Positions 11,591-22,230 are shown, counted from the stretch's first letter. The stretch is 64,000 bases of DNA from Diphasiastrum complanatum (GCA_029204225.1 CM055096.1:29568995-29632994), one strand, 5' to 3'. Translations and numbers: made by a program. The notes: generated by a model not told the origin, from the sequence alone.

Positions 11591-13253
11591 CCTCTTTTTA
11601 AAGAAATTATCCAATTTCTATAAAAGTTAGCTGGAGAGATAATATATGGACTCTTTTATCGTGGAATTCGACCTGCTACTAACGTGGGATTATCTGTGAG
11701 TTGCGTTGGTTCTAATATCTAAATCCATGAAAAGCTAGTAATAAGTGCCTTCCACAAAGAATTCACTCTATTACAACCACCCAGGACACTTCTTTCAAAC
11801 ATTTTCAACCTGAGTGACATCAACATGATTCATCTAGAAGGATCAATATGGATCAACATCACATTACCAACCCTTCCAGGCAGTGATAAGCTTCCGAATC
11901 CCTTCTCATTTGAGAGCGTTAATTCTAGGGATAAACTTTTGTTTTTAACAGGTCCAATGTGATCTATGTGATGAAACTCTACTTCCATCATCACAATTAA
12001 TCCTATATACAGGACGTGGACGTAACACTCCCTCTCAAATACTTTCTCGTTGACACTATCCAGTATCTATTCCATGGAATCTCCTGCCTCTATCTCACAC
12101 ATATAGTCGGTTTCCCCAAACAATTTTCCAACCTAGAAAGCATCTCATCACGATGCGAACTTGCCAACTAGTGTATATCCATCTTCCTGCCGATCAAGAG
12201 ATCAAACACCTCCATCATAGAACAATTGTCCTAAATCTTTTTTCAACACATCCCGACACTGAAATCATCCATGGTGATAAACAAAAGTAGAGATCAAAGA
12301 TTTCGGATACTTCCTCACCTTGAAGGAAACCTGCTTCACTAAAGAAGGCTTCATATCGATTTTCTAAGGCTGATCAATAACCCGTCGATTCATAAAAAGG
12401 AACCTTGTTGTTTTTCACGATTAAACAACAACCTGTCGATTCAATTAAGAATCCTATTGTTTTATGAGGCTAACGAACAACTTGAAATGTTTATTTTCAG
12501 AGGCTAATCAACAACCTGAATTTTCTCAACTTGCATGCAATAAACTCCCACTTGTATGTGATTGCCTTGTTGTACTTTCACTTGCATGCACTCCTCCTAG
12601 AAGATCCACATTGTCCTCATAACAACATTGACTCCACACGCAACAATCTAATCTCCAACAATCTGACCTGAGATTCGAGGCAGACTTCGTAGTCTCTTGA
12701 TGCACAACACAACTCCTTTTTGTAGCACCGAATCTCTGCCCACAAAGCTGCCACCCTTGTAGATGAAAATTGAAATTAAGAGTTGGCTAGGGACACCATC
12801 TCCTCTCTTTCTCAAAGATGGTCGAATCAACCTGCATATTGATCCCGTTTGTTGAGTAACTCCTTTTTCTCTCCAATCTTGAACCTATGCTTTGATACCA
12901 TGTTAGAAAACCAACTTGCTCATACAAGTTACCCAAGACAAAATTCCTATTGTTGTTAGACAATAGCCATACACATGAAAGAGAACACAAACAAAAATGA
13001 TGAAGCATAGTTACGAGATGTACTCCAAGTATGTCCCATTGCAAATGTACTAGGGTGTACTGCATACTTATAGACAATAGTCTATGCCAAAAAGCAAAAG
13101 CAAAATGCAATCTAAAAGCAAACTTGAAGCAATTGCCTAATTAATGTCTCTATATAAGGTAAAAGCACCCAACGCCTATCTATTGTGCTCCAAATTAAGC
13201 ACTAGAATGTCGAACTTGAGTCCAACTTGACTTTATTAAATATAAGTAAAAGC
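11591..13253. other. Gene-free stretch with LTR-element debris
   Basis: No gene is visible. At 12889-12900 GCTTTGATACCA, followed by TGTTAGAAAACC, looks like a decayed - strand primer-binding site next to an LTR start. The right copy of the 185-bp dispersed repeat occupies 13016-13200 and would lie inside that putative LTR. The body to its left shows no recognisable coding. Confidence 0.45.
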
Positions 13254-14110
13254 TCATGATGTTACTAGCATCGGTTTCCAAATGAAATGACTTTTGGGGA
13301 TCAACAATTTTGAGCATAGGTGCAGTGGTATTGCCTCCTTCAATCCCTCAAAACTATTCTCAGTTTCTTTCACCCTAGCAACCAAAACGTTGTTCAGGCA
13401 TTTTCCTCTCGCCCTTATCAATCTATGGGACAAACCCCCATACTTGAACTTATATACATGATTTACAAAATCTCTAGTTGGTTGCCTAGCCACATGCCAA
13501 TGTTTACCTAGCCCAATATCAAAGCATGCTAGCTTGGTAACTACACTATCTTTTGGTCCCAAACCTTGGAACCCTTGGAACCTTTGGAACCCTTTTGGTC
13601 CCAAACTTTCATCCCAAACGTTGGAACCCTTGAAATCCTTTTGGTCTCAAACCTTGGAACCCTTGCCATTTGGCATATCCACAATATCTCGATACTCTAA
13701 AGGAATGATAGATAGCTGTAGCCACTTACCAAACAAGAATTGACAATGTTATGGGAGGTATTGCTGTCAAAAGGTACAACTACCTCTCGACCTACCAATT
13801 TCCCTTGCATTGTTATCAACTTATTATCCAAAAACTAATATCTTGATCTTGCCTTTGTAGATAGCTAACAATGAAGTGCCCGAGGATCAAGCTTGCACAT
13901 TTGAATGTTCATCACACATTGTGACTGTCATGTCACCTCCATCTCATCTTTCCTTCCCAACATATCTTCCTGCTCCAGCTCTTCAGGTCAAGAAAGTGCC
14001 CTCATCCTTAGGTCGAGTTTGCATTTGGTGAACTTTTTTGTGCCAGACCGCCTAGGGAAATCCTTGTTTAAGCGCTTAGTCAAGCAAAAATAACAAAGAC
14101 CTTTGTTGTT
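13254..14110 (-). pseudogene. Gypsy relic: Gag zinc knuckle, protease and RT/RNase H scraps
   Basis: Three diverged gypsy pieces lie in sense order on the - strand. Near 14085-14045 a frame gives CYFCLTKRLNKDF, a decayed CCHC knuckle. Near 13830-13740 MQGKLVGREVVVPFD then HNIVNS matches a protease, similar to gypsy D at 44640-44740. Near 13330-13254 a frame reads APMLKIVDPQKSFHLETDA, the junction of RT and RNase H. The core of RT is missing and several frames are needed, so this is an old internally deleted copy. Its LTRs were not found. Confidence 0.75.
13553..13665. repeat. CCTTGGAACC minisatellite
   Basis: About 110 bp of imperfect repeats of TTGGAACCCTTGGAACC and TTTTGGTCCCAAAC inside the gypsy relic, between its protease and RT scraps. 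Open frames across it are low-complexity. Confidence 0.75.
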
Positions 14111-14389
14111 GGCATGCTCCTATTGCTCAACTGTCAGTGTAGATTGTTGGTAAGCCTTGCAAGTCTTACCAGATATTGCCTTGCACGAATTTTTGATTTG
14201 AGATTACAGTTATTTAGCTTTCTCTCAAATCTATACACAAAAGTTTTGTCCATACTTAAAATATATGCAATTTGATACCATCTATTACTTCGCTTCAAGT
14301 GCATGCATGATAAAAACTCACACTAAAAATATCTTTGAGAACCCAAAACCCTTTCCATGACACAGTGATCCATTACATTGCATATACAT

Positions 14390-15059
14390 CTAAGTGCACC
14401 GGAATGCCGTTCCGGACCCCCACGTTCCGGAACGTAGCATTTTGGAACTCCGGAATGCTGTGCAAAAAAAACCTGTAAATTTTGTTTTACAGCTGCGAAG
14501 CCCCATTGCCAGTTCACTTTGTCGGAGATCCATTTTCTAGAGACTTCCGACAATCTTTAGAGTTCTATTATGCGTCAGAATCCGGGGCTCTCTAGTACGT
14601 GAAAAGATTACGCGCCCTATTGAATATGCTACCCCCCCACCTAGGCAGTATTCATGCCTTGTTTCATTATCAGTTCCAACTCCCCATTCCTGAGTTGCAA
14701 TATTTCATCTTCCCTTCTAAGGCTGAAGACCTATGTATTTGAGACATCTCAGCTTTTAGGATATTATTCTTAATCCAACTGTACTCAGATTTTAGTCTCT
14801 TATCCATCATGTGTCCTGAAGGAGGGCTCGTTCTCTATCGATCAATGCTCTTAGAAAGTGTCCTGAAATTCATGGTTCCACTCAAATCTGTTGTTTCTTA
14901 CACAATGCAGGGCATCCTAAACACCCCCCTCCCCCCCCCCAATTTGTTTTTATTTTGTAGCATTCCGATTTGGAACGCTCTGATATCCCAAAACTGTTTG
15001 GGAACGAGCATTCGGGAACACTCCCGGAACGCAGCATTCCAGAACTCTGTGCTTCTATG
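14390..15059. mobile_element. hAT-like element, 670 bp, GGAAT/ATTCC islands at both ends
   Basis: The exact 8-bp direct repeat ATATACAT flanks it (14382-14389 and 15060-15067). The left end is CTAAGTGCACCGGAATGCC. The right end in reverse complement is CATAGAAGCACAGAGTTC, so the termini are related though the left has lost two bases. The first and last roughly 70-100 bp are crowded with GGAATGC, GGAACG and their complements, and so form inverted subterminal arms. The middle (14470-14950) shows no transposase. It is read as a non-autonomous hAT-like element related in its ends to 3622-3799 and 22207-28923. Confidence 0.75.
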
Positions 15060-15067
15060 ATATACAT

Positions 15068-16644
15068 GTAATTTTCCAATTGATCTATAACATTTGACTT
15101 TTCTTAGGCTATTCCAAGCATAGTTGATCATACATCGAACTTTGATTATGATTAGAGGTTTCTTGCCTAATCATGATTTACTAGCTTTGTGATGTTCATG
15201 GATTTCGTGGCTTATCTATTAAGAGCCGCTAAATAGTTGGAACCCTTTTAGGTAATAGTTAACTAGTTGAAAAATTTTGGTGAGTACGTTCTTTTGATGT
15301 TCATGGATGTGAAATTGATTCTCGCATAAATGATTGGTAGATGGACTAATTGGTTGTAGTATCCTTCGAATGGAATTTATTTTAGAGATTATCGCTAAGT
15401 GAAAACCAATAGAGTGAAACATCTTTCAGCTTATAGAGTAATGGAAACTAACTCGATTGTGGAAGATAATTTATGATCCTATGTAGCTTATGGGAAGACT
15501 TTTTGGGAGGATAATTTTTGTTGGCAAAATTTTGGTCATGTAGTTGATATGGCAGTAAATAGTTAGTGACAATTTTTTTAATAGAAATAACAATTGTCCT
15601 ATATTAGTTGGTATATCCTGAAGTAGCTCGGGTTTTTGCTGCTCATTGTGTATGGAATTTCGCATTTTCAAAGATAGGATGATGTTTCTATGCCTTTATT
15701 GGTATAGTGAAGGGAGAGATTTTCCTTGTAGGCTTTCTTTTGCTTTAATCTTGTGCTTTTGATTTTGCATTGTTTAAAGCTTGTGTGGCTAAAGCATCAT
15801 GAAGTAGATATGGTCAATACAAAATTGCTGAGAAAATCAATGATGTTTGCTATAGATTCCAATTGCTCAATGCCATTGGAATGCAAACTTTTCATGCTAG
15901 AGTCGGAAGAGTTTTTATCTCTCACTGATAACATGTTGCCATTGTAATAATGGTCTAGAACACCGACCATTTTGAAGTTGAATCCATCATACAGTTACAG
16001 GTGAGGAAGTTTCGTGAGTACCTAATTGAGTAAGGCTACTTGGGAATGGGAAAATCTGGGTTGCAAATTTCCTCGCCGATTTTTTATACTTTGGGATAAG
16101 GATCCTTGGGTGGGAGGCATACTAGAACACTGCAATTTGTACTGTGAAATTTAGTTAAAAATAATGTGATAAAGTACAGCATACATGATGAAATAATCTG
16201 CATAAAATCTATGGACAACTTACATGCTAGCTAGTTAACAAATTATGAGTCTTGAGAGGTAGTCAAAAGACTAAATTCTTTGAGTAATTCTAGGATGAAC
16301 CACTCCAAGTAAACTGAGAGATTAGTAATCTTTTTGATCTGATGAATCCAACTATTTAATGGTTAGTGGGTCATATAATCAAACTAAGATCTCAATGGAG
16401 AGAGGAGATTGATTACAATATAATGGACACATTGTACGTCAAAAAATATATTTATGCAAAGAAAATTTTAAGGAGTAAATATGTTTATTATTCTAAACTT
16501 AATGCATTGGAAGGCTATCAAGCTTGCACATTCTTTTTGTAATCTTGTTTGTGCTCACCAAAATAAATTGTCTAGTTTATTTGGCAATATTGGTTTCTTG
16601 AAAATGATATAGAAATCATACTTGTTTTGATGTCTTGGATCGAG
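15068..16644. other. Gene-free stretch before the first recognised XRCC4 exon
   Basis: No open frame with recognisable homology. A possible splice donor, CAG|GTGAGG, follows a short open stretch near 15960-16002, but the peptide is not one I can place in XRCC4. The missing N-terminal exon could be here or upstream of the window. Confidence 0.4.
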
Positions 16645-16904
16645 ATCGTTTGAACTCTTGTTCATGGACCACTCTTCACCTTTACTTTAATCTGACATCT
16701 GATGAGGACATCAGATTTCACAAAGGTGGGGTCATTGTTATTCTTTTCTTGTTCAAGGCAGTTTCAAAAGAAGTCATAGTCAATCGTGCAAGTCAGTGGG
16801 ATGTATCTGTGCAAGAGTATATCAAAGATGCCAATTTCTATTTGAGTCACCAGCAACCTGGTTCAATCTACTCATTTACATCAGTTGGCGAATCTCAAAT
16901 GCGG
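16645..16904 (+). CDS. XRCC4: XRCC4 exon (head domain)
   Basis: The frame reads SWTTLHLYFNL, then NRASQWDVSVQEYIKDANFY and QQPGSIYSFTSVGE, ending QMR at a GGGTAATC donor. As I recall the family, plant XRCC4 proteins have a W..HF..LTD strand, then ASQWD and YLGFQQPGSVY in the head domain, so the match is specific. The start is uncertain: an AG at 16643-16644 is a possible acceptor. A 36-base segment (16724-16759) with GT and AG ends interrupts the alignment in frame. It is either a very short intron or a 12-residue insertion. The exon ends in phase 0. Confidence 0.8.
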
Positions 16905-17315
16905 GTAATCATCCTTGTTTTTGTTCATCTAATCTTGAGCTTCATGGATGATTTGTACTTGGATTCATTCCTTGAGAGTTAGTCTTGCAATTTATAAATA
17001 AATTTTTGGCTGATTTATTTGCATGCTTCCACTACGTAAAACATACTCGTAATTTTGCTGTAAGGACATTAGTAAAACTTGGTAGCCTATAACCAAAATA
17101 GTTGGCAACTTAGATTAGTAGCTAAAGGATGAAGATCAAAAGTTGCAGCCAAGTTGTACATTGGCTGACATTTTATCGTCAAATTCCTCAAAGGCAATCT
17201 CAAAGCATTTTGTGCTTTTAGAAGGCTTCCCCATTGCACTAGTCCAGGATTTCATTTACCAGTCTTGAGCTTTAATAGAGATTTATTATTGTGCGCCTAC
17301 TAGGTGTTACAGTCC

Positions 17316-17689
17316 AGTTACAAGCTAAGATTCACTAGCTATGCTAGAAAGCAGGACTTAAGCTAGAAAGCAGGAAGAGAATGCTTAAGGAGGCTAAAAG
17401 AGGAGCAATCATCATAAACTGAATAAAGGAATACAATGATGCCCTACTTATACCCTCTCCCTGAATCAAATGGAGGATTCAAAAAAGGGAGGGAAAAGGA
17501 TTTGGAGGGAAAATAGTGCGCCCTCCCAATAGGAGGACCCCCACTCCAAATCAATGTGACCAAGTCCTAAAAATATAATTAAATATGGCCCAAGGCCAGT
17601 ATATGAATAAAAAGGGCCCTTAGGCCTGCTTATGCATAATAACAATAAAAGAATGGACGCGGCGAATGTAACGAGCCAAGTCCATAACT
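17316..17689 (-). repeat. Gypsy C 3' LTR
   Basis: 374 bp. The order of its internal blocks (CTGAATAA, CCTACTTATA, GGGAGGGAAAATAGTGCGCCC, AAGGGCCC) agrees with the LTRs of gypsy B2, so this copy keeps the ancestral arrangement. The purine tract in sense is GCAGGGGAG, just outside 17689. Confidence 0.88.
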
Positions 17690-17875
17690 CTCCCCTGCAG
17701 AAAAACAAAGCCCTCCACCGGCTAGCAAGCATAATGACTATCTAAAATAATAATGTAAGCGTGCTAAATACTGAAAAATCACGAACTAATGGAAATATTG
17801 ATGGAGAGGACGTAAGTCGTCACAACAGATACCCCAAAAGTATCATAACTGTGTATAGCAAGTACTAAGCAAATA

Positions 17876-18178
17876 CTACAATAAAGAATAGTCATAGCTA
17901 GCTGAGGGAACATCTACAATGATATCTGTAGTAGAGGAAAGAACTAAAGCCATGAGGGATCGAGCCTGATCTGCCAATAATGGTGTATGATAAAACACAT
18001 CAATAGGCTCCCATGTGGTCTCCTCAACAGGACGACCATCCCACTGGATCAAAAACTGAATTTGCCGGCAGCGTCGACTATGGTGAAGGCGAACTTGGTG
18101 AATGAGAGCTGGTAGGAAAGGGAACAACTCAGGATCAACATCACGGCGACGAAGGGAACATCTCGGCCGCGTCATCAA
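17876..18178 (-). CDS. Gypsy C integrase tail with chromodomain
   Basis: A 100-residue frame with LPALIHQVRLHHSRR, FLIQWDGRPVEETTWEPID and FYHTPLLADQ. This is the chromodomain that ends chromovirus integrases and is thought to guide insertion into particular chromatin. The YLVKWKG-type signature appears here as FLIQWDG followed by TTWEP. It is intact and close in sequence to the tails of gypsy B2 and B3. The upstream integrase is missing, so it may be untranslated. Confidence 0.8.
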   Translation of the reverse strand: MMTRPRCSLRRRDVDPELFPFLPALIHQVRLHHSRRCRQIQFLIQWDGRPVEETTWEPIDVFYHTPLLADQARSLMALVLSSTTDIIVDVPSASYDYSLL

Positions 18179-18266
18179 AAACCAAGCAATATGGAGCAGC
18201 TAGGAATGCCAAGGAACTAGAAGAAGATCAAGCAACAACTAGGAATGCCAATGTATCCGTAATGCA

Positions 18267-19183
18267 TCATATCGGTAAGGTGTCTCTAAGACCGGCAATA
18301 AAATGTGAAATAAGCTCTGTAGGATGAAGATCAGTAAAAAGGTAGGAAAGCTCAATAAACTGATCAATATAAGCAGTTAAATCACTAGTATGGCGAAGGC
18401 TACGAAACAGATCACGTTGGCAAACCAACCATTGTGGGTCAATCATAGCCATATGAAGATCATGACGAAAAGTAGGCCATATATGTAACCCCTCACGAGT
18501 AGGCTCAGAGCGATAAACACGCCACCAAGTCTGAGCTCTACCATCTAAATGTAATGTGACCAACTGCACTTTCTGGGTTTTAGTCTTGGGATATATAAGA
18601 AAATATGTCTCTAATTTAGAGAACCAATTTTTCAAGATATTCGCGTCAGACAAACCAGAATAAGTAGTAAGCTGGATGCGATCACGAAAATCACGAGCAA
18701 AATGGGACTCAGGATTACCTAAAAAAGTAGGAGAAGGAAATCCTGGTGGTGCGGAGGGAAATCCAGGCGGTGGTACAAAAGACCCGAAAGGAGACCCATA
18801 AGGAGTAGCACTATATGAAGGGAGACCAAACGTACTACCACAAGCACCTCCTGAAGATGGAGATGGAGCAGGAGCAGGTGTACTCAAAATAGGAAATAAA
18901 GGTGCTTTACCAAGACGATGAAGAATGTCTGGGGGGTGGTATCCCCTCGTGGTAGGATAGTCTCAAGGCTAGAAAGAATACGATCAATACGACTCTCAAG
19001 ATGATTCATGTGGGAATCAATATGTGTAAAACGATCATCTAAAGAGCTCTGCGGAGGGTCTTCTGATGAAGAAGTCACCTTAGGGACTAAGGAAGAGACA
19101 AAAACCTGAGGGAGAGGACGTTTGTCGTCACCCCAACTTATTCTAACTTCCGAAATCACCAAAAATGGCACATAAACAGTCAA
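18267..19183 (-). pseudogene. Gypsy C gag, frameshifted and truncated
   Basis: Two frames meet near 18885. The first (18884-19183) has a heptad-rich segment, DDRFTHIDSHMNHLESRI. The second (18267-18887) has a proline/glycine-rich stretch, then the Gag core HFARDFRDRIQLTTYSG, NWFSKLETYF, TWWRVY and MIDPQWL. It ends at AGLRDTLP, where gypsy B2 continues to a zinc knuckle, so the nucleocapsid end is deleted. It is clearly the same Gag family as B2/B3, but diverged. Confidence 0.82.
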
Positions 19184-19384
19184 TCAAGATGGATAATAAT
19201 CAGAAAGTGAGAGGTTGAGAAAGTAGAAGGTTTCTAACAAAATGGAAAAATGGACAGAGGAGGGTGTGAGGCAACAAATATGAACATGAATAGGGGGCTG
19301 GAAAGAGCAGTATGTGAGCAGAAAAGACAGCACGTAGGTGCAAAAAGGGCGCAAGCAATACCTGGGTGGGTGCTGATCCATCAT

Positions 19385-20084
19385 TCACTCGGTAGTGCCA
19401 ACAAAGAGAGGTAGAAGCTGAAGATAATAGGGCACTGGGTAGCAACTACCAAGATCCACAATATGCTGAAGAATAGGCTGAAAAAAGGTGCTGAAGTAAG
19501 GTGCCGAACAATTTCCAATCAATAGCCGAAACGGACAGCAAGTCGGTGAAAAGAACCGCTGAAAATGAGACGGTAGTAGGGCGCTGGACAGCCTCCAGTC
19601 AATATAAAAAATGGACAGCAAATCGGTGACGAAAAGTGTCGAAAATGATGAGGTAGTAGGGTGCTGGGCAATAGCTACCAAATCTGCAAAAACAATGAAA
19701 ATCTGCCGAAAAAATCGACGGAAGTGATGGGTTACCGCTGAAAATGAGATGGTAGTAGGGCGTTGGACAGCCTCCAATCAATATAAAAAATGGACAGCAA
19801 ATCAGTGACGAAAAGTGTTGAGAATGATGAGGTAGTAGTGCGCTGGGCAATAGCTACCAAATCTGCAAAAACAATGAAAATCTGCCGAAAAAATCGACGA
19901 AAGTGATGGGTTAGCAAGGCAAGGACAGCCTCCACCAAAACTGCAAAAAATGATGAAGAAATCGTCGAAAGTGATGGGCAGTAGGGCGTTGGACAGCCAC
20001 CACCAATCTGCAAAAATGACGGAGAAAAATCGATGAAAGTGATGGGTGGTAGGGCGCTGGACAGCCTCCACCAATCTGCAGGAA
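19385..20084 (-). repeat. Gypsy C leader with a 179-bp tandem duplication
   Basis: 19555-19733 and 19734-19912 are direct copies beginning ACCGCTGAAAATGAGA. Shorter words such as GCGCTGGACAGCCTCC and AATCTGCAAAAA recur along the leader at about 60-90 bp spacing. Open frames read across it mirror the repeat and are not called as genes. The primer-binding site (20085-20099) reads TTGGTATCGGAGCAC in sense. Confidence 0.8.
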
Positions 20085-20099
20085 AGTGCTCCGATACCA

Positions 20100-20448
20100 A
20101 GTTACAAGCTAAGATTCACTAGCTATGCTAGAAAGCGAGACTTAAGCTAGAAAGCAGGAAGAGAATGCTTAAGGAGGCTAAAAGACATATACTGGCCTTG
20201 GGCCCTATTTAGTTATATTTTTAGGACTTGGTCACATTGATTTGGATTGGGGGTCCTCCTATTGGGAGGGCACACTATTTTCCCTCCCAATCCTTTCCCT
20301 CCCTTTTTTGAATCCTCCATTTGATTCAGGGAGAGGGTATAAGTAGGGCATCATTGTATTCCTTTATTCAAAGGGCCCTTAGGCCTGCTTATGCATGATA
20401 ACAATAAAAGAATGGACACGGCGAATGTAATGAGCCAAGTCCATAACT
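20100..20448 (-). repeat. Gypsy C 5' LTR with inverted internal segment
   Basis: 349 bp. The outer parts match the 3' LTR directly. 20186-20370 is instead the reverse complement of 17420-17605 in the 3' LTR, with small losses at both breakpoints. For example it reads CATATACTGGCC where the partner has GGCCAGTATATG. The LTR of gypsy B2 supports the 3' LTR as the original order. Confidence 0.88.
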
Positions 20449-21583
20449 AGTCCGACCAAAGATTATATACAAAATACCTTACCATGCATCACACATTCAT
20501 AAGAGAGCAGAAACACAAAGAGAGGAGAAGAAACCTATGGCTGAATGAATAAGCTCAATACTTGAGTACAAGATAGGACAAATTCCTAATGTGGGAGTGT
20601 CTCTAATATACTCTAAAAGCTAGTGGTCCAGTTCCTAGAAATGGAAAGGCTAAACACCAAACACCAAAAACCATGCAAGCCAAAAGTCTCCACATGGAAA
20701 GGCAAACCAAATGCCTTTAGAAATGGACACTTAATGAATTTTTTCTTGTAGAAATGTGCCCTCCTACTAAAGGACAAATAATTTAATAGAGAGATTAAAA
20801 AATGGTCATGGACTTTCCGTTGAAGTTGGGTTGGACCAAATACACTAAAATACAAAAGAATGTAAACTAGGCCTACATTTGCCAAAATTGGGCATCAGTA
20901 AAAAAATAATTACAAAATTCCAACACTCTCTTTTAATGACTATTTTTGCATTATCCAATAAGTTGCATTCTTCGACCCCCATCAAGTTCATGAACTTCCA
21001 AAACTTATCCTTTGGCAGAGCTTTGGTGAAGACATCCCACCTGATCCTTTTTGGAATGTTAAATAAGCTCAACCTCTCTTGCAAGGACCTTTCCCGTCTT
21101 TCTAACATAGTCCTTCCCCACAAGCCTTGCCTTTTACTTTTCCACATTGCCATTGCAATGCTACTTCACTCGATAAACCCACTTTTTGGCAATGGATTTC
21201 TTTTTGACCATTCTTGGATCAACAAGCTCCCAAGTGTTGTTCATCTTAATTGAAGAATACTCATCATAGCTTCTTGCCAACTTTGCTTTTAGGAGCCTCA
21301 TAAATTTATGTGGTTCATCAACACTCAAAACATTAACCACTAAAGCTAAATTCAACATATGTTGAGAGTTATTTCTCACTCTCAAGAAGTGTCCACTAAC
21401 ATGTGAACGTTCAGCTTGGTCTAAAATTCTTTCTTCTTACAAAGTTTTCATTGCTCAACGAGGAATTTCTTAGCAGCTCTAGGTGACGGTGATGATATAT
21501 TATAATCTTTAATAACTCCAGGTTCATTAGGAAGCATTTCCTCATCACTAGATGATGGGGAATATTCCAGATTATCTTAAACC

Positions 21584-21993
21584 TGTTGTCTGCCCTCTGT
21601 TTTTCTGAAAAACAGCAGACTCAAGGTCATAAAAATGACATCCTGCTGAAAAACACCTTTCTGGAAGAAGTGTTATGAAGCTGATAGGCTTTTTTCTTAT
21701 CCACATAGCCAGGGAAGTGCATTTGGTTGATTTTGCTAGAAATTCATAAATCATAATATGGATGGACAGACTAGGATTCGAACCCAGGACCTCCCTCATA
21801 CCGGATGGGATGCTCTACCACTGAGCTATCCGCCCTGTTTGATAGTTCTCTCTAGAGTGTGGATTGATATTCCAACACCCCCCATCAAGCCACACTTGGT
21901 TGGGGTCCTAGCTGTCACTTGCCCCACAACCTGGGCCACCTAGCCATGGCTTTGACACCATGAACTGTTATGTCTAGCTTGGCTCTGATACCA
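21584..21993 (-). mobile_element. TRIM-like piece: primer site, purine tract and one LTR-like end
   Basis: In sense it starts TGGTATCAGAGCC, a primer-binding site, at 21993. After a roughly 100-bp interior comes ATGGGGGG, a likely polypurine tract, followed by TGTTGGAATATC..ACAACA (21877 to 21584, 294 bp), an LTR-like block. No 5' LTR precedes the primer site; copia integrase codons end there instead. It has no coding capacity. It could be a miniature LTR element that lost its first LTR, or a rearranged insert. Confidence 0.45.
21764..21835 (-). tRNA. tRNA-like sequence (pseudo-tRNA or SINE head), not a confident tRNA gene
   Basis: 72 bases that in sense have an acceptor pair GGGCGGA/TCTGTCC with all seven positions pairable (two G-U). 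The D-arm is GCTC..GAGC with box-A-like TAGCTCAGTGG. The T-arm CTGGG/CCTAG contains box-B GGTTCGAATCC. The anticodon arm fits badly: one mismatch, and C at position 33 before CGG. It is therefore a tRNA relic or a Pol III promoter module. It lies inside the LTR-like block 21584-21877. Confidence 0.55.
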
Positions 21994-22230
21994 TGTTAGA
22001 AATAGTGGGTTTGTTCCCATAAAACACCTGGTGAAGTGTTTTTCCATCAAGAGCCTCGTGAGGAGAACGATTTTGCAATAAACGGGATGAGAGAGAATAG
22101 AACATGGCAAAGATTTTGCTTCCAATATACTCCTAGCGGATTCAACAATCGTCCTATTTTTACAATCAACCACTCCATTAGATTGTGATGTGCATGTACT
22201 ATGGAGCATAGTTGCAGCGAATCGTGATTC

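Larger units (their letters stand above)
17316..20448 (-). mobile_element. Gypsy C: RT-less chromovirus derivative, 3.1 kb
   Basis: Flanked by the exact 5-bp duplication AGTCC (17311-17315 and 20449-20453). LTR ends are AGTTAC..ATAACT on the + strand, that is AGTTAT..GTAACT in sense, not TG..CA. The body holds a leader, a broken gag and a chromodomain tail, but no protease, RT, RNase H or integrase core. Between the gag end (18267) and the chromodomain frame (18178) lies only about 90 bp resembling the orphan segment of gypsy B2/B3 (GGCATTCCTAG, CTCCATATTGCTTGG). It is a deletion derivative that must have been mobilised in trans. Confidence 0.88.
17305..20925 (-). repeat. 3' LTR of the copia relic, split by gypsy C
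   Basis: On the + strand the LTR starts TGTTACAGTCC at 17305, is interrupted after 17315, resumes at 20454 and ends AATTCCAACA at 20925. Removing gypsy C and one AGTCC leaves about 483 bp with TG..CA ends. The purine-rich AAAGAGAG just inside the body (about 20926-20935, sense) fits a polypurine tract. No matching 5' LTR is left in the window, so the boundaries rest on terminal motifs only. Confidence 0.6.
20926..22206 (-). pseudogene. Copia relic, pol part 1 (RNase H end, RT start, integrase)
   Basis: Read from the right on the - strand: integrase SQSNGVV..CKNRTIVESARS and ALDGKTLHQVFYGNKP (to about 21994), then a foreign insert (21584-21993). Next comes a linker with SPSSSDEEMLPNEPG, the RT start NNTWELVDP with KKWVYRVK (21161-21385), and then directly the RNase H end FTKALPKDKF (about 21070). 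Most of RT and RNase H is deleted. The integrase is cut at 22206 by the hAT-like element and continues at 28932. It is a dead Ty1/copia copy. Confidence 0.82.

Noticed and set aside
12889-13253. A complete LTR starting TGTTAG at 12901
   Set aside because: Only the primer-binding-like motif supports it; no partner LTR or target duplication could be found.
15960-16010. First XRCC4 exon ending CAG|GTGAGG
   Set aside because: The peptide before the donor does not resemble the XRCC4 N-terminus and no start codon fits.
21764-21835. Functional tRNA gene
   Set aside because: The anticodon stem has a mismatch and position 33 is C, not T. Kept only as a tRNA-like module.
21994-22010. TGTTAGAAATAG next to a primer-binding motif as an LTR start
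   Set aside because: These bases are still copia integrase codons (NKPTISN), so the match to an LTR start is coincidental.
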